From: DASVDK01 sp036562265 [NCBI: Thermodesulfobacteriota bacterium]
GTDB lineage: Bacteria > DASVDK01
NCBI GenBank assembly: GCA_036562265.1
Contig: DATCKS010000346.1
Location: 1 to 9,753, forward strand
Reading direction: 5' to 3'
Length of the DNA stretch: 9,753 nt
Shown: positions 1-6,049 of the stretch, in pieces
Position numbering within the stretch: position 1 is the stretch's first letter
How the letters are laid out: the number at the start of each line of letters is the position of its first letter
Position numbers and translations under genes: made by a program
Notes under the pieces: model-generated
What the model saw: the letters and a program-made list of their open reading frames with translations, nothing else
What the model was told of the DNA's origin: nothing
Database searches by the model: none

Positions 1-2
1 AC

Positions 3-734
3 CCGCTCGTGGCCGAGGGCGTGGCGACCCACGGCGGGTTCCTGCGCGACCGCCGGGGCCGCTGGGCGCGGCTGCGCCGCACGCTCGACGCCATGCTCAC
101 CCTCACCTTCGGCACCGACGAGGAGGCGGCGCGCGTCGCCGACCGCATCAACGCCATCCACCGGCGGGTCAACGGGCGACTACCGGCCCGGGCGGGTCCC
201 TTCCCGGCCGGCACCGAGTACTCGGCCTGCGACCCGCGTCTCCTCAGGTGGGTGCACGCCACGTTCGTCGACTCGATCCTCGAGACCTACGCCCTCTTCG
301 TGCGGCCGCTGGCCCAGGCCGAGCGCGATCGGTACTGCGCCGAGGCGACGCGGGTCGAGCCGCTCCTCGACATCCCGGCCGGCTACCTGCCGCGCAGCGC
401 CGGGGAACTGGAACGCTACCTGACGCGCACCCTGGAGAGCGGCGAGATCGTCGTCACCGACACGGCACGGGCCCTGGCGCGCGAGGTGCTCCACCCCGTG
501 CGCCTGCCGATCCTCGGGGCGCTCCTGGCGCCGGTACGCCTGCCGACGGTGGGGCTTCTGCCTCCCGCGATCCGGGAGGCCTACGGCCTCGGGTGGAGCG
601 CGAGCCAGCGGGCCGCGCTGCGGCTCATGGCGCGCGCCGTGCGGGGGATTCTCCCGATCGTGCCGCCGGCCCTCCGCTACTGGCCGATGTCGCGGCGAGG
701 CGAGGGCGACGCGCCGGCGCCGGAGCGGCCCTGA
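3..734 (+). CDS. DUF2236 / MpaB-type oxygenase family protein (5' partial)
   Basis: The reading frame is open from the left edge, and the two codons before the first GTG (position 9) read Pro-Leu. Together with the GTG this gives the 'HPLVA-GV' stretch normally found inside DUF2236 domains, so the true start lies outside the window. Residue numbers count from that GTG. Visible family features are the RRTL segment (23-26), INAIHRRVNG (48-57) and WVHATFVDS (81-89). The last carries the conserved His of the family, which includes the MpaB oxygenases and is related to the latex-clearing (rubber) oxygenases that bind haem. A Pro- and Leu-rich C-terminal half follows and ends at the TGA. The family is thought to be oxidative, but most bacterial members have no known substrate, so no reaction is assigned. 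The gene converges with, and its last 110 bp overlap, the small gene on the opposite strand. Family membership is fairly sure; function is not. Confidence 0.85.
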   Translation, partial: PLVAEGVATHGGFLRDRRGRWARLRRTLDAMLTLTFGTDEEAARVADRINAIHRRVNGRLPARAGPFPAGTEYSACDPRLLRWVHATFVDSILETYALFVRPLAQAERDRYCAEATRVEPLLDIPAGYLPRSAGELERYLTRTLESGEIVVTDTARALAREVLHPVRLPILGALLAPVRLPTVGLLPPAIREAYGLGWSASQRAALRLMARAVRGILPIVPPALRYWPMSRRGEGDAPAPERP

Positions 735-1002
735 ACACGGCGAGCGCCCCGTCGCGCCTGAGCCGGCCGGCGAGGTGCGGCTCGTCGGACGTGACCACCC
801 GGACGACGGGGAGCCAGGCGCCGCGGGCGCCGTCGGCGTCAGGCGACGCCGCCGCGAGCGGCGCGGTGCCGGGCCGGAACAGCGCGATCAGCGTGCCGGT
901 GTCGTGGTCCGCCGCGCGGAGCGCGACCGCCACGGCGCCGAGCCAGAGCGCAAGCAGCGCCGCGCCGAGCGCCGCGGCGATCCGGTGCGGCCGTCCGCTC
1001 AC
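625..1002 (-). CDS. Small one-TM/signal-anchored hypothetical protein, coupled to the MFS gene
   Basis: A 125-residue product. It starts at a GTG whose bases overlap the TGA of the MFS gene (GTGA, 999-1002), a classic sign of translational coupling. Residues 8-28 form one hydrophobic segment rich in Ala and Leu (signal anchor or signal peptide). Residues 37-91 read like a compact soluble domain: a hydrophobic strand, then FRPGT (42-46), then a WLPVVRVV strand (63-70), then DEPHLAGRLRRDGALAVF (73-90). I recall short hypothetical proteins of this layout (one TM, PPGT-like turn, final GAL-hydrophobic strand) in other GC-rich bacteria, but cannot name a family. Residues 92-125 are low-complexity Ala/Pro/Arg/Ser and lie antisense to the end of the DUF2236 gene, so the functional protein may end near residue 91. 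Role unknown; co-expression with the transporter is the only clue. Confidence 0.6.
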   Translation of the reverse strand: MSGRPHRIAAALGAALLALWLGAVAVALRAADHDTGTLIALFRPGTAPLAAASPDADGARGAWLPVVRVVTSDEPHLAGRLRRDGALAVFRAAPAPARRPRLAATSASSGGPAARSGESPARRAP

Positions 1003-2201
1003 GGCGCCGTCGCGAGCGCCGGCCGCGCGGGCCGCTCCGCGATCGGCAGGTGGACCAGGGCCGCGGCGAGCGAGAGGGCCACGGAGAGCCACCAGACGAC
1101 CTCGTAGGAGCCGGTACGCTCGAAGAGCGTGCCGCCGAGCCACACCCCGACGAACGACCCCACCTGATGGCTGAAGAAGACGAGCCCGAAGAGGGTCGCC
1201 ATGTACCGCGTCCCGAACATGACGGCGACGAGCCCGGACGTGAGCGGCACCGTGGAGAGCCAGAGGAGCCCCATGGTAGCGGCGAAGAGGAGCACGCTCG
1301 CGGGGGTGATCGGCACGAGGAGGAAGAGCGCGGTCGTGACGGCCCGCCCGAAGTAGATCGCGCTGAGGAGGAGCCGCTTGCTGTAGCGGCCGCCGAGGAC
1401 GCCCGAGGCGTAGGAGCCGGCGACGTTGAAGAGCCCGACCGTGCCGATCGCCCAGGCGGCGAGCGAGGGGCTCGCGCCGGCGTCGGTCAGGTACGGCGGC
1501 AAGTGGACCGTGACGAAGGCAAGCTGGAACCCGCAGACGAAGAAGCCCGCGACGAGGAGCAGGTAGCTCGCGTGGCCGAAGGCGCCCCGCAGCGCCTCGT
1601 GGAGGGACGTGCGAGCCGCCGCGGGGGCCGCCGCGGCGGGAGCGTCCTTGCGGAGGCCCGGGGCGAGCAGCGGCACCAGCCCCACGAGCCCGGCCAGGAG
1701 GAGCAGCGCCGTGTGCCAGCCGTAGGCCGAGATGAAGGCCTGCGCGAGGGGGACCACGAGGAACTGCCCCAGGGAGCCGGCCGCGGTGCCGATGCCGAGC
1801 GCCCAGGAGCGGTACTCCGGCGGGGCGAGCCGGCCGAAGGCGGCCAGCACGATCATGGTGGAGGCGCCGCCCATGCCGAGCCCGACCAGCACGCCGGCGG
1901 TCGCGTGGAGCGCGAGCGGCGTGGTGCTGTACGGCGTGAGCGCGACCCCGAGCGCGTAGAGGGCGCCGCCGCCGGCCAGCACGCGCGCGACGCCGAACCG
2001 GTCGGCGAGCGCGCCGGCGATCGGCTGCCCCACGCCCCAGAGCAGGTTCTGGATGGCCATGGCGAGGGCGAAGACGTCTCGGGTCCAGCCGTGGTCCGCC
2101 GAGAGCGGCGCGGTGAAGAGCCCGAAGCTGCTGCGCAGGCCGAACGTGATCAGCGACGCCAGGCAGCCGCAGACGATGGCGAGGACGAGTCCGGGCGGCA
2201 T
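999..2201 (-). CDS. MFS transporter (12 TM, monocarboxylate/oxalate-formate antiporter-like)
   Basis: A 400-residue integral membrane protein of the major facilitator superfamily, with the usual length and two six-helix halves. The loop 2-3 signature is seen at residues 63-75 (G-A-L-A-D-R-F-G-V-A-R-V-L). A hydrophilic Ala/Pro-rich central loop lies at about 184-205. The second half carries a weaker matching loop, GGRYSKR (270-276). The N-terminal half (GLRSSFGLF, then GWTRDVFALAMAIQNLLWGVGQP) resembles MFS carriers related to the oxalate/formate and monocarboxylate groups, so an organic acid or a drug-like compound is possible; substrate unknown. The ATG at 2201 is chosen because GGAGGGAGG lies about 8 nt upstream. 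The longer frame from 2315 would run through the tetR operator and start codon and adds only an Arg/Pro-rich tail. The gene is divergent from tetR, which suggests TetR-controlled expression, and is translationally coupled to the small downstream gene. Confidence 0.92.
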   Translation of the reverse strand: MPPGLVLAIVCGCLASLITFGLRSSFGLFTAPLSADHGWTRDVFALAMAIQNLLWGVGQPIAGALADRFGVARVLAGGGALYALGVALTPYSTTPLALHATAGVLVGLGMGGASTMIVLAAFGRLAPPEYRSWALGIGTAAGSLGQFLVVPLAQAFISAYGWHTALLLLAGLVGLVPLLAPGLRKDAPAAAAPAAARTSLHEALRGAFGHASYLLLVAGFFVCGFQLAFVTVHLPPYLTDAGASPSLAAWAIGTVGLFNVAGSYASGVLGGRYSKRLLLSAIYFGRAVTTALFLLVPITPASVLLFAATMGLLWLSTVPLTSGLVAVMFGTRYMATLFGLVFFSHQVGSFVGVWLGGTLFERTGSYEVVWWLSVALSLAAALVHLPIAERPARPALATAP

Positions 2202-2273
2202 GTCGCGAGCCTCCCTCCGGCCGCGCCGGGGACGACGGGCGCGGCGACGAGGATACGGTGCGGCAGCGCCCGG

Positions 2274-2301
2274 TTGATGTCTACTCACTTGTCGGTATAC
2301 A
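2274..2301 (+). promoter_or_regulatory. Sigma70-like promoter of tetR, predicted leaderless
   Basis: TTGATG (2274-2279, -35) and TATACA (2296-2301, -10) are separated by 16 bp. The expected start point, about 7 nt past the -10 box, falls at 2308-2309, which is the tetR ATG. No Shine-Dalgarno sequence precedes that ATG, so both observations point to a leaderless mRNA. The inverted repeat at 2279-2300 occupies the spacer and touches both boxes, so bound repressor would block polymerase. Confidence 0.55.
2279..2300. promoter_or_regulatory. Putative TetR operator (22-bp imperfect inverted repeat)
   Basis: The core is TAC-N2-AC-N2-GT-N2-GTA (2282-2297), extended by GT at 2279-2280 and AC at 2299-2300. 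Seven of eleven base pairs are symmetric. Size, symmetry and position between a TetR gene and its divergent target match known TetR-family operators. Assignment to this TetR protein is inference. Confidence 0.5.
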
Positions 2302-2308
2302 TTGAGCC

Positions 2309-2884
2309 ATGGCACGGGACGCGAGCGGGACGCGCAGGCGAATCCTCGAGGCCGCCGACGAGCTGTTCTACGGGGAGGGGATCCAGAGCGTCGGCGTCGA
2401 CGCGATCGCCGAGCGGGCGGGCGTCACCAAGCGGACGCTCTACTATCACTTCAGGAGCAAGGACGCGCTGATCGCGGCCTACATCGAGGCGCGCGACGGG
2501 CCGTCGTTCGAGCGCTTCCGGCAGTGGGTCGACGAGTCCGAGGGGCCGATCGCGCAGCGCATCGCGGGGATGTTTACGAAGCTCGCCGCCAGGGCTCGCG
2601 ACCCCCGGTGGAAGGGGTGCGGCTTCGCGCGCGCCGCCGCCGAGCTGGCGGGCCTGCCGGGTCACCCGGCGCTCCGGTTCGCGGCGCGACACAAGAAGCG
2701 CTTCGAGGCGTGGCTCGCCGGCCTCCTGCGGCGAAGCGGGGTCGCCAATGCGGACGCCCTGGCGAGGCAGCTCCTGGTGCTGCTCGACGGCGCGATGACC
2801 CACATGCTCATCCACCGCGATCCGTCGTACGCCCACGCCGCCGGGAAGGCCGCCGTGGCGCTGCTCGAGGCGAACCGGCGATGA
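2309..2884 (+). CDS. TetR/AcrR family transcriptional regulator
   Basis: A 191-residue protein of normal TetR length. The N-terminal DNA-binding domain spans about residues 8-55: TRRRILEAADELF opens helix 1, and the helix-turn-helix is IAERAGVTKRTLYYHFRSKD (33-52), very close to the family consensus. The C-terminal ligand and dimer domain includes WKGCGFARAAAELAG (101-115) and HP (119-120). This resembles the 'GC-F-NA-AE---HP' element of a common TetR subgroup whose ligands are mostly unknown. Expected role: a homodimeric repressor released by a small ligand, acting on the 2279-2300 repeat to control itself and the divergent MFS gene. The ATG at 2309 is the first in frame after the promoter and has no ribosome binding site. 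The gene converges with the TRAP operon and could in principle also act there, but no matching repeat was seen at 9690-9753. Confidence 0.93.
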   Translation: MARDASGTRRRILEAADELFYGEGIQSVGVDAIAERAGVTKRTLYYHFRSKDALIAAYIEARDGPSFERFRQWVDESEGPIAQRIAGMFTKLAARARDPRWKGCGFARAAAELAGLPGHPALRFAARHKKRFEAWLAGLLRRSGVANADALARQLLVLLDGAMTHMLIHRDPSYAHAAGKAAVALLEANRR

Positions 2885-2892
2885 AACAAACG

Positions 2893-2944
2893 GGGGGTCG
2901 GACCGTTCCGTTCTCCGGACGGGAGAACGGCAGGTCCGACCCCC
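2893..2944 (-). terminator. Long two-part hairpin, probable terminator of the TRAP operon
   Basis: The outer stem pairs 2893-2904 (GGGGGTCGGACC) with 2933-2944 perfectly over 12 bp. The inner stem pairs 2908-2916 (CCGTTCTCC) with 2922-2930 perfectly over 9 bp, leaving a 5-nt loop and a small internal loop. In the minus direction the hairpin is followed by GTTTGTTTC (complement of 2883-2891), a fair U-rich tract, and starts 22 nt after the dctP stop. In the plus direction there is no T tract, so it is at best a weak terminator for tetR. The GGTCCGACCCC arms also resemble REP-type palindromes. Confidence 0.65.
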
Positions 2945-2966
2945 TCGTCGTCCGCGGGTATCGCTC

Positions 2967-4022
2967 CTACCCCGTCGTCTCGCGGTAGGGCGGGCCCGCC
3001 TTGCGCATGGTCTCCGCGTACTGCTTGAGGATCTCGACCACCTTCGCCGTGCGCGGGCTCCGCTTGGCGACCTCGTCCCAGAACTTGTACGCCTCGTCCT
3101 CGACGGTCCGCCACTCCGACTCGGGGATGGAGGTGAGCTGCAGCTTCCCCCCCTTGGTGCGGTAGTGCGCCTCGCCCCACCAGTACCAGTGCAGCCGGTA
3201 GTAGTGGGAGTGGTCGATGGACATCCGGAAGAGCGTCTTCAGGTGCTCGGGCAGCTCGTTCCACCGCTGCTCGTTGACGAAGTAGGAGCCGGCCCACGCG
3301 CCGGAGATCGGGTTGGTCAGGTAGTACTTCGTCACGTCGGCCCAGCCGACGCTGTAGGTCTCGGTGATGCCGCACCAGGCGACGCCGTCGAGCTCACCGG
3401 TCCGGATCGCGACCGGGACGTCCTCGTACCGGAGGCTGATCGGGATGACGCCGAACCGGCTCATGAACCGGCCGCCGGTCGGGAACATGTACACCCTGAG
3501 CCCCTTCAGGTCGGCGAGCCTGCGGATCGGCTTCGTCGTGGCGAAGTTGCACGGGTCCCACGACCCGGTGCTGATCCACTTCACCCCCTTGACCTGCGAG
3601 TAGGCCTCCTCCCAGATCTTGTCGAGGCCGTACCAGTGCCACAGCACCGGGACGTCGAGCGAGAACCGCGACGCGAACGGGAAGTAGGCGCCGAACACCG
3701 ACACGTCGACCGGCGCCCCCATGGAGTCCTCGTCGCTCTGGCACGCGTCGAGGGTCCCTCGCTGCACCGCGCGGAAGAGTTCGCTCTGCGGGACGATCTC
3801 GTCCGCGGTGTAGAGTTCGATCACCATCTCGCCGTTGGCGGCCTTGTTGAAGGCGTCGATGGACGGCTTGATGACGAACTCCGCGAGGGCGGAGCCGGCG
3901 TAGGTCTGCATGCGCCAGCGGATGGGCGCCTTCTGCGCCCGGGCCTCGCGGGCGGGGGCGGCCATCGCCATCGCGGCGGCGGCCGCGGCCCCGGCCGTCT
4001 TGAAGAAGTCGCGTCTCTTCAT
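2967..4022 (-). CDS. dctP: TRAP transporter substrate-binding protein, DctP family, Tat-exported
   Basis: A 351-residue periplasmic solute-binding protein, the usual DctP length. It begins with a Tat-type signal: MKRRDFFK twin arginine, an Ala-rich hydrophobic stretch (11-22), and a probable cleavage after ARA at residue 29. The mature part shows the DctP order: QTY (39-41), GEMVIELY (64-71), ELFRAVQRGTLDA (81-93), then the hinge-strand region DLKGLRVYMFP (171-181), then AIRTGELDGVAW (205-216), and Trp-rich late helices (279-282). At the place where most DctP proteins have the carboxylate-binding Arg (LKGLK-x-R-V-P), this protein has Tyr178, with Arg185 nearby; see findings. The ATG at 4022 is preferred because GGAG lies 9 nt upstream and the Tat motif then starts at once; the ATG at 4037 has no ribosome binding site. 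It is last in the operon, after dctQ and dctM, across a 133-bp gap. Ligand unknown. Confidence 0.93.
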   Translation of the reverse strand: MKRRDFFKTAGAAAAAAMAMAAPAREARAQKAPIRWRMQTYAGSALAEFVIKPSIDAFNKAANGEMVIELYTADEIVPQSELFRAVQRGTLDACQSDEDSMGAPVDVSVFGAYFPFASRFSLDVPVLWHWYGLDKIWEEAYSQVKGVKWISTGSWDPCNFATTKPIRRLADLKGLRVYMFPTGGRFMSRFGVIPISLRYEDVPVAIRTGELDGVAWCGITETYSVGWADVTKYYLTNPISGAWAGSYFVNEQRWNELPEHLKTLFRMSIDHSHYYRLHWYWWGEAHYRTKGGKLQLTSIPESEWRTVEDEAYKFWDEVAKRSPRTAKVVEILKQYAETMRKAGPPYRETTG

Positions 4023-4040
4023 CGTCTTCGTCTCCATTGA

Positions 4041-4078
4041 GCGTGGCTGGCCACGCGTGACACGGCGTGTGTCGCGAC
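4041..4078 (-). repeat. Tandem inverted repeats in the dctM-dctP spacer
   Basis: GCGTGGC-tg-GCCACGC (4041-4056) is a perfect 7-bp stem with a 2-nt gap. It is followed by CGCG..ACAC-ggc-GTGT..CGCG (4056-4078), two 4-bp stem parts broken by mismatches; the two repeats share the C at 4056. They lie 18-56 nt before the dctP ATG, inside the only long gap of the operon (4023-4155). A small loop makes the first hairpin poor as RNA but acceptable as a protein-binding palindrome. An mRNA processing or stabilising role for the abundant binding protein is possible. No promoter boxes were recognised in the gap. Confidence 0.4.
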
Positions 4079-4155
4079 TATCGGCCTCCCCCGGGTGGCC
4101 CGGTTGCCGGCGGCGCGCTCGCTGGCTCCTTCATCCGCGGCCTCCGGACACGCGG

Positions 4156-5478
4156 CTACCCGTAGACCTGCCTCGGCAGCCAGAGCGCGAGGTCCGGGAA
4201 GACCATGATCAGGACGAGCGTGACGAACATGAGCAGGGCGAAGGGAATGATGGAGGCGTAGATGTCCGACAGGGTGATCTCGGGCGGAGCCATGGCCCGC
4301 ATCAGAAAGAGGTTGTACCCGAACGGCGGCGAGATGTAGGCGATCTGGCAGGTCAGCGTGTAGAGGACGCCGAACCAGATCGGGCTGAAGCCGAGCTTGA
4401 TCACCAGCGGCACGTAGAGCGGCGCGACGATCAGCAGCATGGCGGTGTCGTCGAGGAACATCCCCATGAGGATGAACGAGAGCTGCATCATGAGGATGAC
4501 CGTCCAGGGGCTCAGGTTCCACTCGCCGATGAAGAGGTCGGTGATGGCCCGTCCCGCCCCGAGCCCGTCGAAGACGGCGCCGAAGCAGAGCGCGGCGAGG
4601 ATGATCCACATGAACATGCAGGTCACGACGAGGGTGTTACGGACCGTCTCCTGGATCACGCGCCGCGTGAGCCGCCCCCTGATGGCGGTGGCGAGGGTCG
4701 TGGCCGCGGCGCCGACGGCGGCGCTCTCCACGAGGCTCGCGATGCCGGTCAGGAAGAGCCCCATCATGCTCAGGAAGATCGCGAGCGGGATGACGCCGGC
4801 CCTGAGGAGCCGGAACCTCTGCCCCCAGGTAATCTGCTTGCGCTCCTCGGCGGGGAGCGGAGGACCGAGCTGCGGCTGCAGCCGACAGCGGATGAGGATG
4901 TAGAGGGCGAAGAGCGCCGCCATCACGAGCCCGGGGATCACGCCGGCAAGCCACAGCTCGGCGATCGGCTGGCGGACGATCAGGCCGTAGAGGACGAGGA
5001 CGACGCTCGGCGGCACCATGATCCCGAGGGAGCTGCCGGCCTGGATGACGCCGGTGACCATCCGCTTGTCGTAGCCGCGCCGGAGCATCTCGGGCAGCGC
5101 GATGGTCGCGCCGATGGCCATGCCGGCCACGCTCAGCCCGTTCATGGCGGCGATGATCACCATCATCCCGACGGTGCCGATGGCGAGGCCGCCCCGCACC
5201 GGCCCCGACCAGACGTGGAACATCCGGTACAGCTCGTCGGCGATGCCCGACTCGGAGAACATGTAGCCCATGTAGATGAAGAGCGGGAGGGTGACGAGCG
5301 CGTACCAGTTCATCAGGGTGATGCCGACGTCGAACGGGATCGACTCGGCGCCCGTGCCCCAGAGGAGCAGGGCCGACCCGGCGCCGACGAAGCCGATGAC
5401 GCCGAAGACGCGCTGCCCCGTGAGGAGCAGCAGCATCATCGAGGAGAACATCAGGAGGGCGACGATCCCGTTGCTCAT
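4156..5478 (-). CDS. dctM: TRAP transporter large permease subunit, DctM family
   Basis: A 440-residue, very hydrophobic inner-membrane protein, the standard DctM length, with about 12 membrane segments. It is the ion-coupled permease that takes substrate from the binding protein. Recognisable family elements, in order, are LPLFIYMGYMFSESGIA (64-80), SLGIMVPPSVVLVLYG (150-165), GIASLVESAAVGA (245-257), GMFLDDTAMLLIVAP (339-353) and ISPPFGYNLF (382-391). The conserved double-Pro in PPSV and the paired Asp in FLDD are intact, so the protein looks functional. The ATG at 5478 overlaps the dctQ stop (ATGA) and has AAGGA 7 nt upstream, giving translational coupling that suits fixed QM stoichiometry. 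The stop is followed by a 133-bp gap before dctP. Confidence 0.96.
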   Translation of the reverse strand: MSNGIVALLMFSSMMLLLLTGQRVFGVIGFVGAGSALLLWGTGAESIPFDVGITLMNWYALVTLPLFIYMGYMFSESGIADELYRMFHVWSGPVRGGLAIGTVGMMVIIAAMNGLSVAGMAIGATIALPEMLRRGYDKRMVTGVIQAGSSLGIMVPPSVVLVLYGLIVRQPIAELWLAGVIPGLVMAALFALYILIRCRLQPQLGPPLPAEERKQITWGQRFRLLRAGVIPLAIFLSMMGLFLTGIASLVESAAVGAAATTLATAIRGRLTRRVIQETVRNTLVVTCMFMWIILAALCFGAVFDGLGAGRAITDLFIGEWNLSPWTVILMMQLSFILMGMFLDDTAMLLIVAPLYVPLVIKLGFSPIWFGVLYTLTCQIAYISPPFGYNLFLMRAMAPPEITLSDIYASIIPFALLMFVTLVLIMVFPDLALWLPRQVYG

Positions 5479-6011
5479 TCCAGGGTCCTTCCGCTCACCC
5501 GAGCAAGGTCCTTGAAGAGGACGGCGGTGACCTGCAGGAGCATGAGGACGATGCCGATCGTCATGACCGCCTTGATGGGCGCGAGCGGCGGCCCCCAGGC
5601 GGAGAAGTTGCGCTGGTCGGTCTCGAGCGCGTACCGCGTGCTCTCGATGCCGCCGAGGAGGAGGACGATCAGGTAGAAGAGCAGGGTGCCGACGGTGAGG
5701 AGGTCCACGAGCGCCCGCCGGCGCGCCGTCATGCGGCTGTAGAGGAGGTCCATCCGCACGTGGCCGTCGAGCTGCAGGGCGTAGGCGCCGCCGAGGAAGT
5801 AGTACCCGGCCATGAGGAACTCCGCCATCTCGACGACCCAGAGGGGAAACGTGCGGGTGGCGACGCGGTCGAACGCCGAGAAGAGGAGGATGCCGATCAG
5901 GACGAAGAGGCCGTACATCGTGACCGTGCCGACGGCGCGGTTCAGACGATCGACGCCGCGCACGTAGGCCCTGATCGGGGCAGGCATCCGTTTCGTCCCG
6001 GTACCGTCCAT
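5475..6011 (-). CDS. dctQ: TRAP transporter small permease subunit, DctQ family
   Basis: A 178-residue protein with the four-helix layout of DctQ: hydrophobic segments at about 30-48, 58-79, 103-121 and 147-166. Between them, GHVRMDLLYSRM (83-94) is the typical DctQ 'G-H-V-x-V-D' element after helix 2, and RRRALVDLL starts helix 3. DctQ sits in the inner membrane and forms the QM complex with DctM. The ATG at 6011 is chosen because GGAG lies 8 nt upstream. The same frame stays open for over 400 codons further upstream through the aldehyde dehydrogenase gene, but that part is an out-of-frame shadow rich in Arg and Ala. The gene starts 38 nt after the aldehyde dehydrogenase stop and ends in an ATGA overlap with dctM. 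Confidence 0.94.
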   Translation of the reverse strand: MDGTGTKRMPAPIRAYVRGVDRLNRAVGTVTMYGLFVLIGILLFSAFDRVATRTFPLWVVEMAEFLMAGYYFLGGAYALQLDGHVRMDLLYSRMTARRRALVDLLTVGTLLFYLIVLLLGGIESTRYALETDQRNFSAWGPPLAPIKAVMTIGIVLMLLQVTAVLFKDLARVSGRTLE

Positions 6012-6049
6012 TCGTCTCTCTCCCGTGGGCTCGCGTCCCGCGGACTCTC

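Larger units (their letters stand above)
2202..2308. promoter_or_regulatory. Divergent MFS/tetR intergenic region
   Basis: This 107-bp spacer separates the MFS start from the tetR start. The MFS side holds a strong Shine-Dalgarno sequence and GC-rich sequence. The tetR side (2274-2308) is the AT-richer part and holds the promoter and inverted repeat listed separately. I could not find a convincing -35/-10 pair in the MFS direction. The location is typical for a TetR repressor controlling itself and its divergent transporter. Confidence 0.6.

Noticed and set aside
2202-2315. Upstream ATG at 2315 for the MFS gene.
   Set aside because: The extension would cross the tetR operator and overlap the tetR start codon; the ATG at 2201 has a strong Shine-Dalgarno sequence and the first membrane helix begins there.
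2302-2988. A 228-codon plus frame overlapping tetR in another frame, and a minus frame at 2662-3375 crossing the terminator.
   Set aside because: Both are low-complexity shadows of tetR and dctP; they contain the terminator palindrome as coding sequence and lack recognisable domains.
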